17,508 nucleotides of DNA from DATFYI01 sp035315125. GTDB lineage: Bacteria > Chloroflexota > Anaerolineae > Anaerolineales > Anaerolineaceae. The notes under the pieces are model-generated. The model ran no database searches. It was not told the DNA's origin and was given only the letters and a program-made list of their open reading frames with translations. The translations under genes were made by a program, and so were the position numbers. The number at the start of each line of letters is the position of its first letter. Within the stretch, counting starts at the first letter, position 1. Positions 1 to 6,596 of the stretch are shown piece after piece. The stretch is taken from NCBI GenBank assembly GCA_035315125.1, contig DATFYI010000106.1, positions 1-17,508 on the forward strand, given 5' to 3'.

Positions 1-98
1 CCTTTGTTGATAGGCTCGCCTGGGCTCTTTACCCAACGTACCAATGTACCTTCTGCCATGTCAAAACCGAGCTTCGGCATGGTTACTGTATCCGCCAT
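1..98 (-). CDS. pdhC: Dihydrolipoamide acyltransferase E2 subunit, N-terminal fragment (lipoyl domain)
   Basis: This is the 5' end of a gene that runs off the left edge; only about 32 codons are visible. They read MADTVTMPKLGFDMAEGT and on to a V-x-W-x-x-x-x-G-E-P-I pattern, which is the first half of a biotinyl/lipoyl domain as found at the N-terminus of E2 subunits of 2-oxoacid dehydrogenase complexes. The lipoylated DKA-type lysine lies beyond the edge. The ATG overlaps the E1 beta stop codon by one base (TAATG) and is preceded by a strong GGAGG about 8 bases upstream, inside the E1 beta gene, so translation is coupled. From its place after E1 alpha and E1 beta it should be the acetyltransferase core of pyruvate dehydrogenase, passing the acetyl group to CoA. 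Whether it carries one or more lipoyl domains cannot be seen. Confidence 0.88.
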   Translation of the reverse strand, partial: MADTVTMPKLGFDMAEGTLVRWVKSPGEPINK

Positions 99-1069
99 TA
101 CAGCACCTCCTTTACCGCTGCAACCACGGTTTCTACCTGGGGTAAAGCCAGTTGTTCAAGATCTCGATTATAAGGTAAAGGCACATCCGCTTGGTGTACT
201 CTTTTGATAGGAGCATCCACATAATCAAAAGCCTGCTCGTAGATCCTGGATGAGATTTCTGAACCGATACCGTAGGTGCCCCAGCCTTCTTCTACCACCA
301 CACAACGATTTGTCTTTTTAAAAGACTCGATTATCGGATCGGTATCTAAGGGTCGTAAGGTGCGCAGATCGATCACCTCTGCCTCAATTCCATCTTTTGC
401 AAGTTCCTCGGCTGCCTTCAATGAAGTATCGACTGTCTTACTATAAGCGACTATGGTTACATCCTTACCTGGGCGTGCCACACTCGATTTGCCGATTGGC
501 ACAACGTAGTCTCCATCAGGGACTTCACCGCGCAGTTGGTAGAGGGTAGCATGTTCAATAAATAAAACGGGATCATTCGACCGGATGGCGGATTTTAACA
601 ACCCCTTTGCGTCAGCAGGATTGCTTGGGGAAACTACTTTAAGACCGGGAAAGTGTGCAAAAATCACATCGGGTGTCTGGGAATGAGTAGCAGCCAACTG
701 GCGTCCTCCGCCACTGACCGTCCGGATGACCATGGGTATAACAAAATTGCCTGCAAACATGTAATGCAATTTTGCAGCTTCATTGACGATATGATCCATG
801 GCGACAAAAGCAAAATTGATCGTCATCAGTTCAGCTACAGGACGTAAACCGGTCAAAGCCGCACCGATTGCAGCGCCGACGATTGCCGCTTCAGATATGG
901 GTGTGTCGCGTACTCTCTCACCACCAAAATGGTCAAAGAAGCCGCGTGTCACAGCGTAAGACCCGCCCCATACGCCAACTTCTTCGCCCATAATAAATAC
1001 ATTGGGATCACGCTCCATTTCTTCCCACAGAGCTTTGGATATTGCTTCACGCATTGTTATCCGAGCCAT
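98..1069 (-). CDS. pdhB: Pyruvate dehydrogenase E1 component, beta subunit
   Basis: The protein has 323 residues, the usual length for E1 beta of heterotetrameric 2-oxoacid dehydrogenases. It opens MARITMREAISKALWEEM, followed by the E1 beta signatures GEEVG, a D-T-P-I-S-E-A segment, a GGGRQLAATHSQ-like stretch and a C-terminal transketolase-type domain with VVVEEGWGTYG. With E1 alpha it forms the thiamine-diphosphate enzyme that decarboxylates pyruvate and acetylates the lipoyl arm of E2. The frame is open upstream for 26 more codons, but those overlap the E1 alpha gene; the ATG at 1069 has GGGAG 7-8 bases ahead and lies 13 bases after the E1 alpha stop, so it is preferred. A branched-chain or acetoin substrate cannot be fully excluded from sequence alone, but the alpha subunit looks like the pyruvate type. 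Confidence 0.93.
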   Translation of the reverse strand: MARITMREAISKALWEEMERDPNVFIMGEEVGVWGGSYAVTRGFFDHFGGERVRDTPISEAAIVGAAIGAALTGLRPVAELMTINFAFVAMDHIVNEAAKLHYMFAGNFVIPMVIRTVSGGGRQLAATHSQTPDVIFAHFPGLKVVSPSNPADAKGLLKSAIRSNDPVLFIEHATLYQLRGEVPDGDYVVPIGKSSVARPGKDVTIVAYSKTVDTSLKAAEELAKDGIEAEVIDLRTLRPLDTDPIIESFKKTNRCVVVEEGWGTYGIGSEISSRIYEQAFDYVDAPIKRVHQADVPLPYNRDLEQLALPQVETVVAAVKEVL

Positions 1070-1082
1070 TGCAAACTCCCAA

Positions 1083-2042
1083 TTATCCTTCAAAGTAAAC
1101 GTTCTGATAAAGTTCTTCCGGGGCAGGATCAGGGCTGGCCTCAGCAAACTGAATTGCCTCCTGGATTTCTTTTAGAGAGTGGTTGTCCTGCTCATCCAGT
1201 TCTGTCTCGCTCGCTATATCATTGTCGATTAGAAAACGCCGGTAGATTCCGACCGGATCCTCTACCTGCCACTTATGGATCTCGTCAGGATTGCGATACC
1301 TTTCTGGATCGCCCATCGAATGGCCACGAAATCGATATGTAACCGCTTCTAAGAACTGGGGACCGCTGCCTGCGCGGATTTCTTCCAATAACCTCAGTCC
1401 AGTTTTACGAACATCCATGACGTTCATGCCATCCACGCGTTCACTTTTCATACCATAACCGGCGGCCTTTTGTTGAATCTCAGGTACAGCCGAGGCTCGA
1501 TCAACCGCTGTTCCCATACCATATTGATTGTTTTCACAAACCCATAGAACCGGTAGATTCCAAACCTTGGACAGATTAAGCGCTTCGTGGAAGAAACCAA
1601 TGTTTGTAGCTCCATCGCCGAACATACAAATGGTTACAGCATTGTGTTTTTGATATTGGTCCCCAAGCGCCAACCCTGCCGCAATGGGTAAGTGTGCGCC
1701 AACAATAGCATGGCCACCCCAAAAATTCTTGCTCACATCCGCCAAATGCATCGAACCACCACGCCCTCTGGACACGCCGGTTGCCTTGCCTAACAATTCA
1801 GCAAAGATGAACTTTGTCGGTATACCGCAGTTGATCGCTACGCCATGATCCCGATAGGCAGTTATTACACGGTCTTCTGGCTTACGCGCCGAAACCAGGC
1901 CAGTGCTGACGGCTTCTTCTCCGATATATAAATGCAAAAAACCGCCAATTTTACCCGCCTGGTAAAGTTCTGCTGCATTTTCTTCCATATGCCGTATAAC
2001 GACCATTTGGAAATACAGATTTAAGTATTCTTGCTTCTCCAT
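1083..2042 (-). CDS. pdhA: Pyruvate dehydrogenase E1 component, alpha subunit
   Basis: This 319-residue protein has the E1 alpha thiamine-diphosphate/Mg motif GDG at residues 142-144 with the matching NN at 171-172. It also has the GFLHLYIGEEA segment (34-44), the G-R-G-G-S-M-H-L loop (94-100) and the YRFRGHSMGDPE loop near 236-247 that corresponds to the phosphorylatable loop of mitochondrial E1 alpha. The GFLHLYIG and NFWGGHAIVGA segments favour pyruvate over branched-chain substrates. An in-frame ATG exists at 2093, but nothing like a ribosome site precedes it. The ATG at 2042 has GGGAGG about 10 bases ahead and gives the normal N-terminus MEKQEYLNLYFQM, so it is chosen. It is the first gene of the visible alpha-beta-E2 operon and supplies acetyl-CoA from pyruvate in the cytoplasm. 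Confidence 0.93.
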   Translation of the reverse strand: MEKQEYLNLYFQMVVIRHMEENAAELYQAGKIGGFLHLYIGEEAVSTGLVSARKPEDRVITAYRDHGVAINCGIPTKFIFAELLGKATGVSRGRGGSMHLADVSKNFWGGHAIVGAHLPIAAGLALGDQYQKHNAVTICMFGDGATNIGFFHEALNLSKVWNLPVLWVCENNQYGMGTAVDRASAVPEIQQKAAGYGMKSERVDGMNVMDVRKTGLRLLEEIRAGSGPQFLEAVTYRFRGHSMGDPERYRNPDEIHKWQVEDPVGIYRRFLIDNDIASETELDEQDNHSLKEIQEAIQFAEASPDPAPEELYQNVYFEG

Positions 2043-2112
2043 AGAAGCAAATCCTCCCTTTTTAGAGACATCACTAACAAGTTCTGAAATCATAAATTAA
2101 TTGTTAATATTT

Positions 2113-2118
2113 ATTATA
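2113..2118 (-). promoter_or_regulatory. Candidate -10 element upstream of pdhA
   Basis: The minus strand reads a perfect TATAAT here, 71 bases before the pdhA ATG. No good -35 lies at 16-18 bases; the best are weak (CTGTTA or TCTGTT). The surroundings are extremely AT-rich, so a chance match is possible. An AT-only inverted repeat (TAATATT at 2105-2111, AATATTA at 2118-2124) overlaps it and could be an operator or simply composition. The remaining gene-free stretch between 2125 and 2268 shows no other structure I can support. Confidence 0.3.
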
Positions 2119-2268
2119 ATATTATTCCATATTGTAACAGAAAAGGATGAGAGTATTCTAAAGTTCCTGTGTAACGTAAATGGATTCATATTTTCACAAA
2201 CTATACGAAGCCGTTGCCAAAAGATAGGCCGGTAGTAAAAAAATTTTGTGCAGATCAAATAATAAAAG

Positions 2269-2300
2269 GGTCTGTATGGCAAAATTTTGCCATACAGACC
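2269..2300 (-). terminator. Perfect 32-bp palindrome, terminator of ppdK
   Basis: Bases 2269-2284 (GGTCTGTATGGCAAAA) are followed immediately by their exact reverse complement to 2300. As RNA this forms a 12-bp stem around an AAAAUUUU loop, or a longer stem with a smaller loop. On the minus strand the hairpin is followed by CTTTTATTATTTG, a U-rich tail, and it lies about 31 bases after the ppdK stop codon, so it fits a rho-independent terminator for that gene. The plus-strand flank is not U-rich. It also insulates the downstream pdhA operon from ppdK transcription. Confidence 0.8.
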
Positions 2301-2317
2301 ATATCATTAATAATTCT

Positions 2318-2339
2318 GTTTAGAGATTGGTTTAGAGAT
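2318..2339. repeat. 12-base-period tandem duplication over the ppdK stop codon
   Basis: The 10-mer GTTTAGAGAT occurs at 2318-2327 and again at 2330-2339, exactly 12 bases apart. The inner copy contains the ppdK stop codon (TAA on the minus strand at 2334-2332). Because the offset is a multiple of three, the outer copy supplies a second in-frame TAA four codons later. It looks like a small tandem duplication. Confidence 0.6.
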
Positions 2340-5049
2340 CGACCTTCATCCCTTTGCCATGTTTCAAGGCTGCATGTGCAGCAGCCAGGCGGGCAACCGG
2401 CACACGGAACGGCGAGCAGCTTACGTAATTATTGCCAAGCAAGTGGCAGAACTCGATCGAGTTCGGATCGCCGCCATGCTCACCGCAAATGCCAACTTCC
2501 AGGCCAGGCCGGGTCTGGCGGCCTTCTTCTACTGCCATTTGCATCAATCGGCCAACGCCTTCACGATCGAGGGTTTGGAACGGGTTCTTCTCCAAAATAC
2601 CTTCTGCTACATATTTAGGTAAGAAGGTACGTTCTGCGTCATCACGGCTGTAACCGAAAGTCATTTGCGTCAGGTCATTGGTGCCGAATGAGAAGAACTC
2701 GGCCAATTCGGCGATTTCGCCAGCCGTTACTGCGGCGCGCGGGATTTCGATCATTGTTCCAAACTTGTAAGAGAAATTCAAACCTTTTTCTTCCATCACC
2801 TGTTTGGCAATCCGCACTAACCTGGGTTGGATCCATTTCAGTTCATTCACCGTACCGGTCAAGGGGATCATCACCTCGGGTTTGACTACGATACCCCGTT
2901 TTGTACAGTCACTGGCAGCTTCGAAGATGGCTCGTACCTGCATCTCAACGATCTCAGGCATATAAATGCTCAGGCGAACACCACGTAAACCCATCATCGG
3001 GTTACTCTCGTGCATGGCGCGAATACTGGCTAAAAGTTTTTCTTTTTCAGCCAGGCCTTTGGTCTCGCCCTTCACTCGCATTTCGATAACCTCTTCGAAC
3101 AGTTTTTCTTCGTCGGGCATAAATTCGTGCAAAGGGGGGTCAATTAAACGGATAATAACCGGATAGCCGTTCATTGCTTCAAACAAGCCATCAAAATCAG
3201 AGCGCTGATAAGGCAGCAGCTCATCCAATGCCTCTTGACGTTCTTCGTGTGTTTCGGCCAGAATCATGCGCTGAACGATAGGCAACCGGGTTTGCTCGAA
3301 GAACATGTGCTCGGTCCGGCATAGACCGATACCTTTGGCGCCGTAAGCACGCGCCCGGCGGGCATCTTTCGGATAATCTGCGTTGGCCCAAACCTGTAAG
3401 CGGGAAATCTCATCCGCCCAGTTAAGCAGGGTTAAGAGGTCAGTTTGTTCTTCCAGTGAAACGGCCGTTAATTCCAGTTTTCCGGTGAAAACCTCTCCGC
3501 TGCCACCATTCACAGAAATCCATTCACCCTCTTTTACGGTCTGGCCCTTGCAAACCATCAGGCGGTTTTCAAGGTCAATCCGGATGTCCGATGCACCGAC
3601 CACACACGGTACACCAAACTGGCGGGCAACCACCGCTGCATGCGAGGTTGCGCCACCCTCACTGGTCAAAATACCCTTGGCAGCCAACATTCCATGCACA
3701 TCATCGGGCTTGGTAAACGGACGCACCATAATCACATCCTGTTTTTCTTCCTTACCCATCTTCTCAGCAGTGTTGGCGTCAAAATAGACCTGACCAACTG
3801 CCGCACCCGGGGATGCATTCACACCTTTTGCAAAGAAGCGTCCCTGGCTGCGGGCAGCTTCGATCGTCTTGTCATTGAACTGCGGGTGAAGTAAGTTATC
3901 TACTTGCTCGGGGGTTACACGAGCCACTGCCTCTTCGCGAGTGATTAGATTTTCATTTGCCATATCGACGGCAATCTTGACCTCGGCGGCGGCAGTCCGT
4001 TTACCATTGCGGGTCTGGAGCATCCACAACTTGCCGCGCTCGATTGTGAACTCGACATCCTGCATATCTTTATAATGCAGTTCAAGTTTATTGGTGATAT
4101 CCATGAACTGGTTGTAGGCTTCTGGAAGTGTCTTAGAGAGGTTTTCGATCTTTTCAGTATTACGAATACCTGCTACGACGTCCTCACCCTGGGCATTCAG
4201 CAAGTACTCGCCAAACATCTTGCTTTCCCCGGTGGATGGGTTGCGGGTAAATGCAACACCGGTACCGGAATCCCAGCCCATATTGCCAAAAACCATCGTC
4301 ACAATACTGACCGCCGTCCCCAAATCATCCGAAATCCCAGCTTTGCGGCGATAGTCAATAGCTCTTTTACCATTCCAGGATTTAAAGACGGCTTCAGTAG
4401 CCAGCCGCATTTGCTCCAATGGATCCTGAGGAAAATCAAACCCCTTAACCTTTCGGACAGTCTCTTTGAATTTTACAATCAGCACTTTCAAGGCTTCCGC
4501 TGACATATCAGTATCCGATTTAAGCCCTTTTTCCGCTTTATAGGAATCCATCACAGATTCAAAAGATTCGTCCGGCATACCCAACACCACTGAGCCGAAC
4601 ATCTGGATCAGCCGTCGGTATGAGTCATTGACAAAGCGCTCATTATTGGTCAGCTTAATCATTCCCTGGGCTGTCTCATCATTCAAGCCGATGTTCAAGA
4701 CAGTATCCATCATGCCGGGCATAGAGAATTTTGCACCGGAACGGCAGGAAACCAGCAATGGATTTGAAGCATCACCGAATTTCTTACCAGCCTGTTTCTC
4801 CACTACCTTGAGAGCATCCATCATTTGATCCCACATGCCCTCAGGGAATTTTTCGCCCCCAGCCAAATAAGCATTGCAGGCTTCGGTTGTAACCGTGAAT
4901 CCGGGTGGAACCGGAACGCCGATACGTGTCATTTCGGCCAGATTAGCCCCTTTGCCACCTAACAATCCCCGGACATTATCCCAGGAACCGCCGACGTAAG
5001 CCTCAGCTTCGTCAATTTGGTTAAATAAATAAACCCATTTCTTGACCAC
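2332..5049 (-). CDS. ppdK: Pyruvate, phosphate dikinase
   Basis: The 905-residue protein interconverts pyruvate + ATP + phosphate with PEP + AMP + diphosphate. Visible in order: an ATP-grasp nucleotide-binding half starting LLGGKGANLAEM (29-40) with GVPVPPGFTVTTEAC; the PEP-utilisers mobile domain with the phosphorylated histidine in GGATSHAAVVAR (His470, with Thr468 at the site regulated in plants); and the C-terminal TIM-barrel domain with GLCRTEHMFF (575-584), MGLRGVRLS (686-694), FGTNDLTQM (788-796) and the catalytic cysteine in GICGEHGGDP (Cys855). The length is slightly above the common 870-900. PEP synthase is excluded by this domain layout and the family-specific motifs. The start is a GTG with AGGAGG 8 bases ahead; no ATG fits better. 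It is monocistronic between a divergent promoter region and a strong terminator. Beside pdhAB it points to active control of the pyruvate/PEP node, reversible and energy-saving as in many anaerobes. Confidence 0.97.
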   Translation of the reverse strand: MVKKWVYLFNQIDEAEAYVGGSWDNVRGLLGGKGANLAEMTRIGVPVPPGFTVTTEACNAYLAGGEKFPEGMWDQMMDALKVVEKQAGKKFGDASNPLLVSCRSGAKFSMPGMMDTVLNIGLNDETAQGMIKLTNNERFVNDSYRRLIQMFGSVVLGMPDESFESVMDSYKAEKGLKSDTDMSAEALKVLIVKFKETVRKVKGFDFPQDPLEQMRLATEAVFKSWNGKRAIDYRRKAGISDDLGTAVSIVTMVFGNMGWDSGTGVAFTRNPSTGESKMFGEYLLNAQGEDVVAGIRNTEKIENLSKTLPEAYNQFMDITNKLELHYKDMQDVEFTIERGKLWMLQTRNGKRTAAAEVKIAVDMANENLITREEAVARVTPEQVDNLLHPQFNDKTIEAARSQGRFFAKGVNASPGAAVGQVYFDANTAEKMGKEEKQDVIMVRPFTKPDDVHGMLAAKGILTSEGGATSHAAVVARQFGVPCVVGASDIRIDLENRLMVCKGQTVKEGEWISVNGGSGEVFTGKLELTAVSLEEQTDLLTLLNWADEISRLQVWANADYPKDARRARAYGAKGIGLCRTEHMFFEQTRLPIVQRMILAETHEERQEALDELLPYQRSDFDGLFEAMNGYPVIIRLIDPPLHEFMPDEEKLFEEVIEMRVKGETKGLAEKEKLLASIRAMHESNPMMGLRGVRLSIYMPEIVEMQVRAIFEAASDCTKRGIVVKPEVMIPLTGTVNELKWIQPRLVRIAKQVMEEKGLNFSYKFGTMIEIPRAAVTAGEIAELAEFFSFGTNDLTQMTFGYSRDDAERTFLPKYVAEGILEKNPFQTLDREGVGRLMQMAVEEGRQTRPGLEVGICGEHGGDPNSIEFCHLLGNNYVSCSPFRVPVARLAAAHAALKHGKGMKVDL

Positions 5050-5071
5050 TTTACTTTCCTCCTGAGCAAAA

Positions 5072-5099
5072 ATTATAATTGCCCGTATTTTCCGGACAA
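5072..5099 (-). promoter_or_regulatory. Candidate ppdK promoter
   Basis: The minus strand has TATAAT at 5077-5072 and TTGTCC at 5099-5094, 16 bases apart, a full -10 match and a 4/6 -35 match. The expected start of transcription would fall only a base or two before the AGGAGG ribosome site (5063-5058), an unusually short leader, so an upstream promoter in this AT-rich 224-base divergent region is also possible. Confidence 0.4.
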
Positions 5100-5243
5100 A
5101 TAATTAAATTCGCACCAAATAAGAAATTTTACCACAAAGGCTAAAAATCGATACCAAAAAGCACAATTTACTTTGTTACTCAAATAATTTCTTTTGTAAA
5201 CAGTTTGCAAGGAAAATTTACGTCTATTTTTAATTAAATAAGC

Positions 5244-5249
5244 TAGAAT
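5244..5249 (+). promoter_or_regulatory. Weak candidate -10 for the response regulator operon
   Basis: TAGAAT lies 25 bases before the regulator's ATG at 5274. The nearest -35-like hexamer, TTTACG at 5217-5222, is 21 bases away, longer than usual. The rest of the divergent 5050-5273 region is AT-rich with no clear repeat or operator. Confidence 0.25.
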
Positions 5250-5273
5250 AAACATACAATGGAGGCAGCCAAA

Positions 5274-5696
5274 ATGAAGGTATTAGTAATTGACGATGAT
5301 CCTGCTATGACTGATTTGCTTAAGATACTGCTTTTGGCAGTTTCTTCAAATGTCTATACTGCTAATACTGGTATTGAAGGGATCGCATTAGCAAGATCAA
5401 CAGATATCGATATTATCATTTTGGACTTAATGATGCCCGAAATGGACGGTTGGCAGGTATGCAAATCTGTCCGTGATTTTAGCTCAGTACCAATTTTGAT
5501 CTTATCAGCGCTGGACAGCCCAGGTATGGTTGCAGCCGCCTTGGATGCCGGCGCAGATGATTATCTTATTAAACCTGTTACCAGTAGTGTGCTGATTGCT
5601 CATTTAACAAAATTAATCAGAAGAAATCATCGGTCAGACCAGAACATGATGAGTTCTTTAAGTAATGGGGGAAAGCCAATCGTTGCTAATCTGTAG
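5274..5696 (+). CDS. Receiver-only response regulator
   Basis: The 140-residue protein is almost entirely one CheY-like receiver domain. The acidic pocket DDD is at 7-9, the phospho-accepting Asp51 sits in ILDLMMPEMDGW, the switch Ser78 in ILILSALD and the conserved Lys100 in DDYLIKPV, so every key residue is present and phosphorylation is expected. After the receiver there are only about 25 residues, polar and without a recognisable winged-helix or enzymatic output. The receiver itself ends like an OmpR-family regulator (HLTKLIRR). An in-frame ATG at 5259 exists, but the GGAGG at 5261-5265 lies inside that extension and points to 5274. No histidine kinase is next to it. It may act by protein contact, or be a shortened OmpR-type regulator. 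It leads a three-gene plus-strand run, 45 bases before the S49 protease gene. Confidence 0.92.
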   Translation: MKVLVIDDDPAMTDLLKILLLAVSSNVYTANTGIEGIALARSTDIDIIILDLMMPEMDGWQVCKSVRDFSSVPILILSALDSPGMVAAALDAGADDYLIKPVTSSVLIAHLTKLIRRNHRSDQNMMSSLSNGGKPIVANL

Positions 5697-5741
5697 TAAA
5701 ATCAAAAAAGTGTGAAAGCTGCTCAAAGAAAGGATTAGCAG

Positions 5742-6596
5742 ATGATCCAATCCTCCGCCTCGCAAAAGTGGGGATCGGGGAATGTTTTCTGGTTTATTCT
5801 ACTGCCTTTGATAGCCGGCATTTTGCTTTCTTTACTTATTCCCCGACCTATTGTCGGCGTCATTTATCTCAATGATGCCATCCAAAGTAATACAGCACAA
5901 GATATGATCCAGGAGATCATATACGCTCGCCAGAATCCTCAAATAAAGGCGGTCGTTCTGGTTTTAAACAGCCCTGGCGGTACGGTCACAGATACTGAAT
6001 CTGTCTACATGGAGTTAAGCCGACTGCGTGAAACTAAACCGGTAGTTTCCGTTGTTGAAGATATGGCTGCCAGTGGAGCCTATTATATTGCCGTAGGCAC
6101 CGACTACATCTTCGCTAAACCCAGCTCGGAGGTAGGCAATGTGGGTGTGATTGGGGAATTACCGCCCCAGCCTTCTGTTCTTGGAGAGGTCTATTCAACT
6201 GGACCTTATAAGTTGTGGTCATCACCGCGTGATCAGTTTGTGCGAGAAATGGATACACTTAAGCAAGGATTCATCAAGGCGGTTGAGCTTGGAAGAGGTA
6301 AAGCTCTTAAAATAACAGAAGAAACCATTTTGCGTGGACAAATTTACACCGGAAATGAAGCCCTTCACTATGGTTTGATTGATGAACTGGGTACTCAAAG
6401 TCAGGCATTCGATAAAGCTGCCAGCATGGCTAAAATATCACATTATCAATTATTGGATCTTCAAAATAAGACGGGTACGACCTCCTCTGGTCAGCCAGCC
6501 TTCTTTATGCAAACTGCAAATGGTATCAATACTGCCTATCCGAAAGATCCTGGAATTTTTTTGTTATACATCCCTGAGACGGGGAATAACCCATGA
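5742..6596 (+). CDS. Membrane-anchored S49 family serine protease (SppA-like)
   Basis: This 284-residue protein has one N-terminal membrane segment (about 15-34) and then a single S49 (signal peptide peptidase A type) domain. It shows GVIYLNDAI, VLVLNSPGG (72-80), the nucleophile Ser111 in DMAASGAYYIAV, and a lysine at the catalytic base position in STGPYK (Lys157); the Ser-Lys dyad therefore appears intact. GQIYTGNEALHYGLIDELG is the usual C-terminal S49 segment. It resembles the short, single-domain SppA of Gram-positive bacteria, which trims leftover signal peptides at the outer face of the membrane; a role in cleaving specific membrane partners is also possible. AGGA lies 7 bases before the ATG. 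Its stop overlaps the next gene's start (ATGA), implying coupled translation with the DUF4350-like protein. Confidence 0.9.
   Translation: MIQSSASQKWGSGNVFWFILLPLIAGILLSLLIPRPIVGVIYLNDAIQSNTAQDMIQEIIYARQNPQIKAVVLVLNSPGGTVTDTESVYMELSRLRETKPVVSVVEDMAASGAYYIAVGTDYIFAKPSSEVGNVGVIGELPPQPSVLGEVYSTGPYKLWSSPRDQFVREMDTLKQGFIKAVELGRGKALKITEETILRGQIYTGNEALHYGLIDELGTQSQAFDKAASMAKISHYQLLDLQNKTGTTSSGQPAFFMQTANGINTAYPKDPGIFLLYIPETGNNP

Noticed and set aside
1070..1147. An N-terminal extension of E1 beta by 26 residues
   Set aside because: It overlaps the end of pdhA, is not family-like, and a good ribosome site marks the ATG at 1069.
2105..2124. An AT-only inverted repeat as a specific operator for pdhA
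   Set aside because: With only A and T in a very AT-rich stretch, a 7-bp match is expected by chance; it is kept only as a note beside the -10 candidate.
2097..2282. A 61-codon minus-strand frame upstream of pdhA
   Set aside because: It begins inside the ppdK terminator palindrome, has no ribosome site and has low-complexity AT-rich content. A leader peptide cannot be excluded, but nothing supports it.
5073..5255. A 60-codon minus-strand frame in the ppdK/regulator divergent region
   Set aside because: There is no ribosome site, the residues are AT-driven (Phe, Tyr, Asn, Lys), and it covers the expected promoters.
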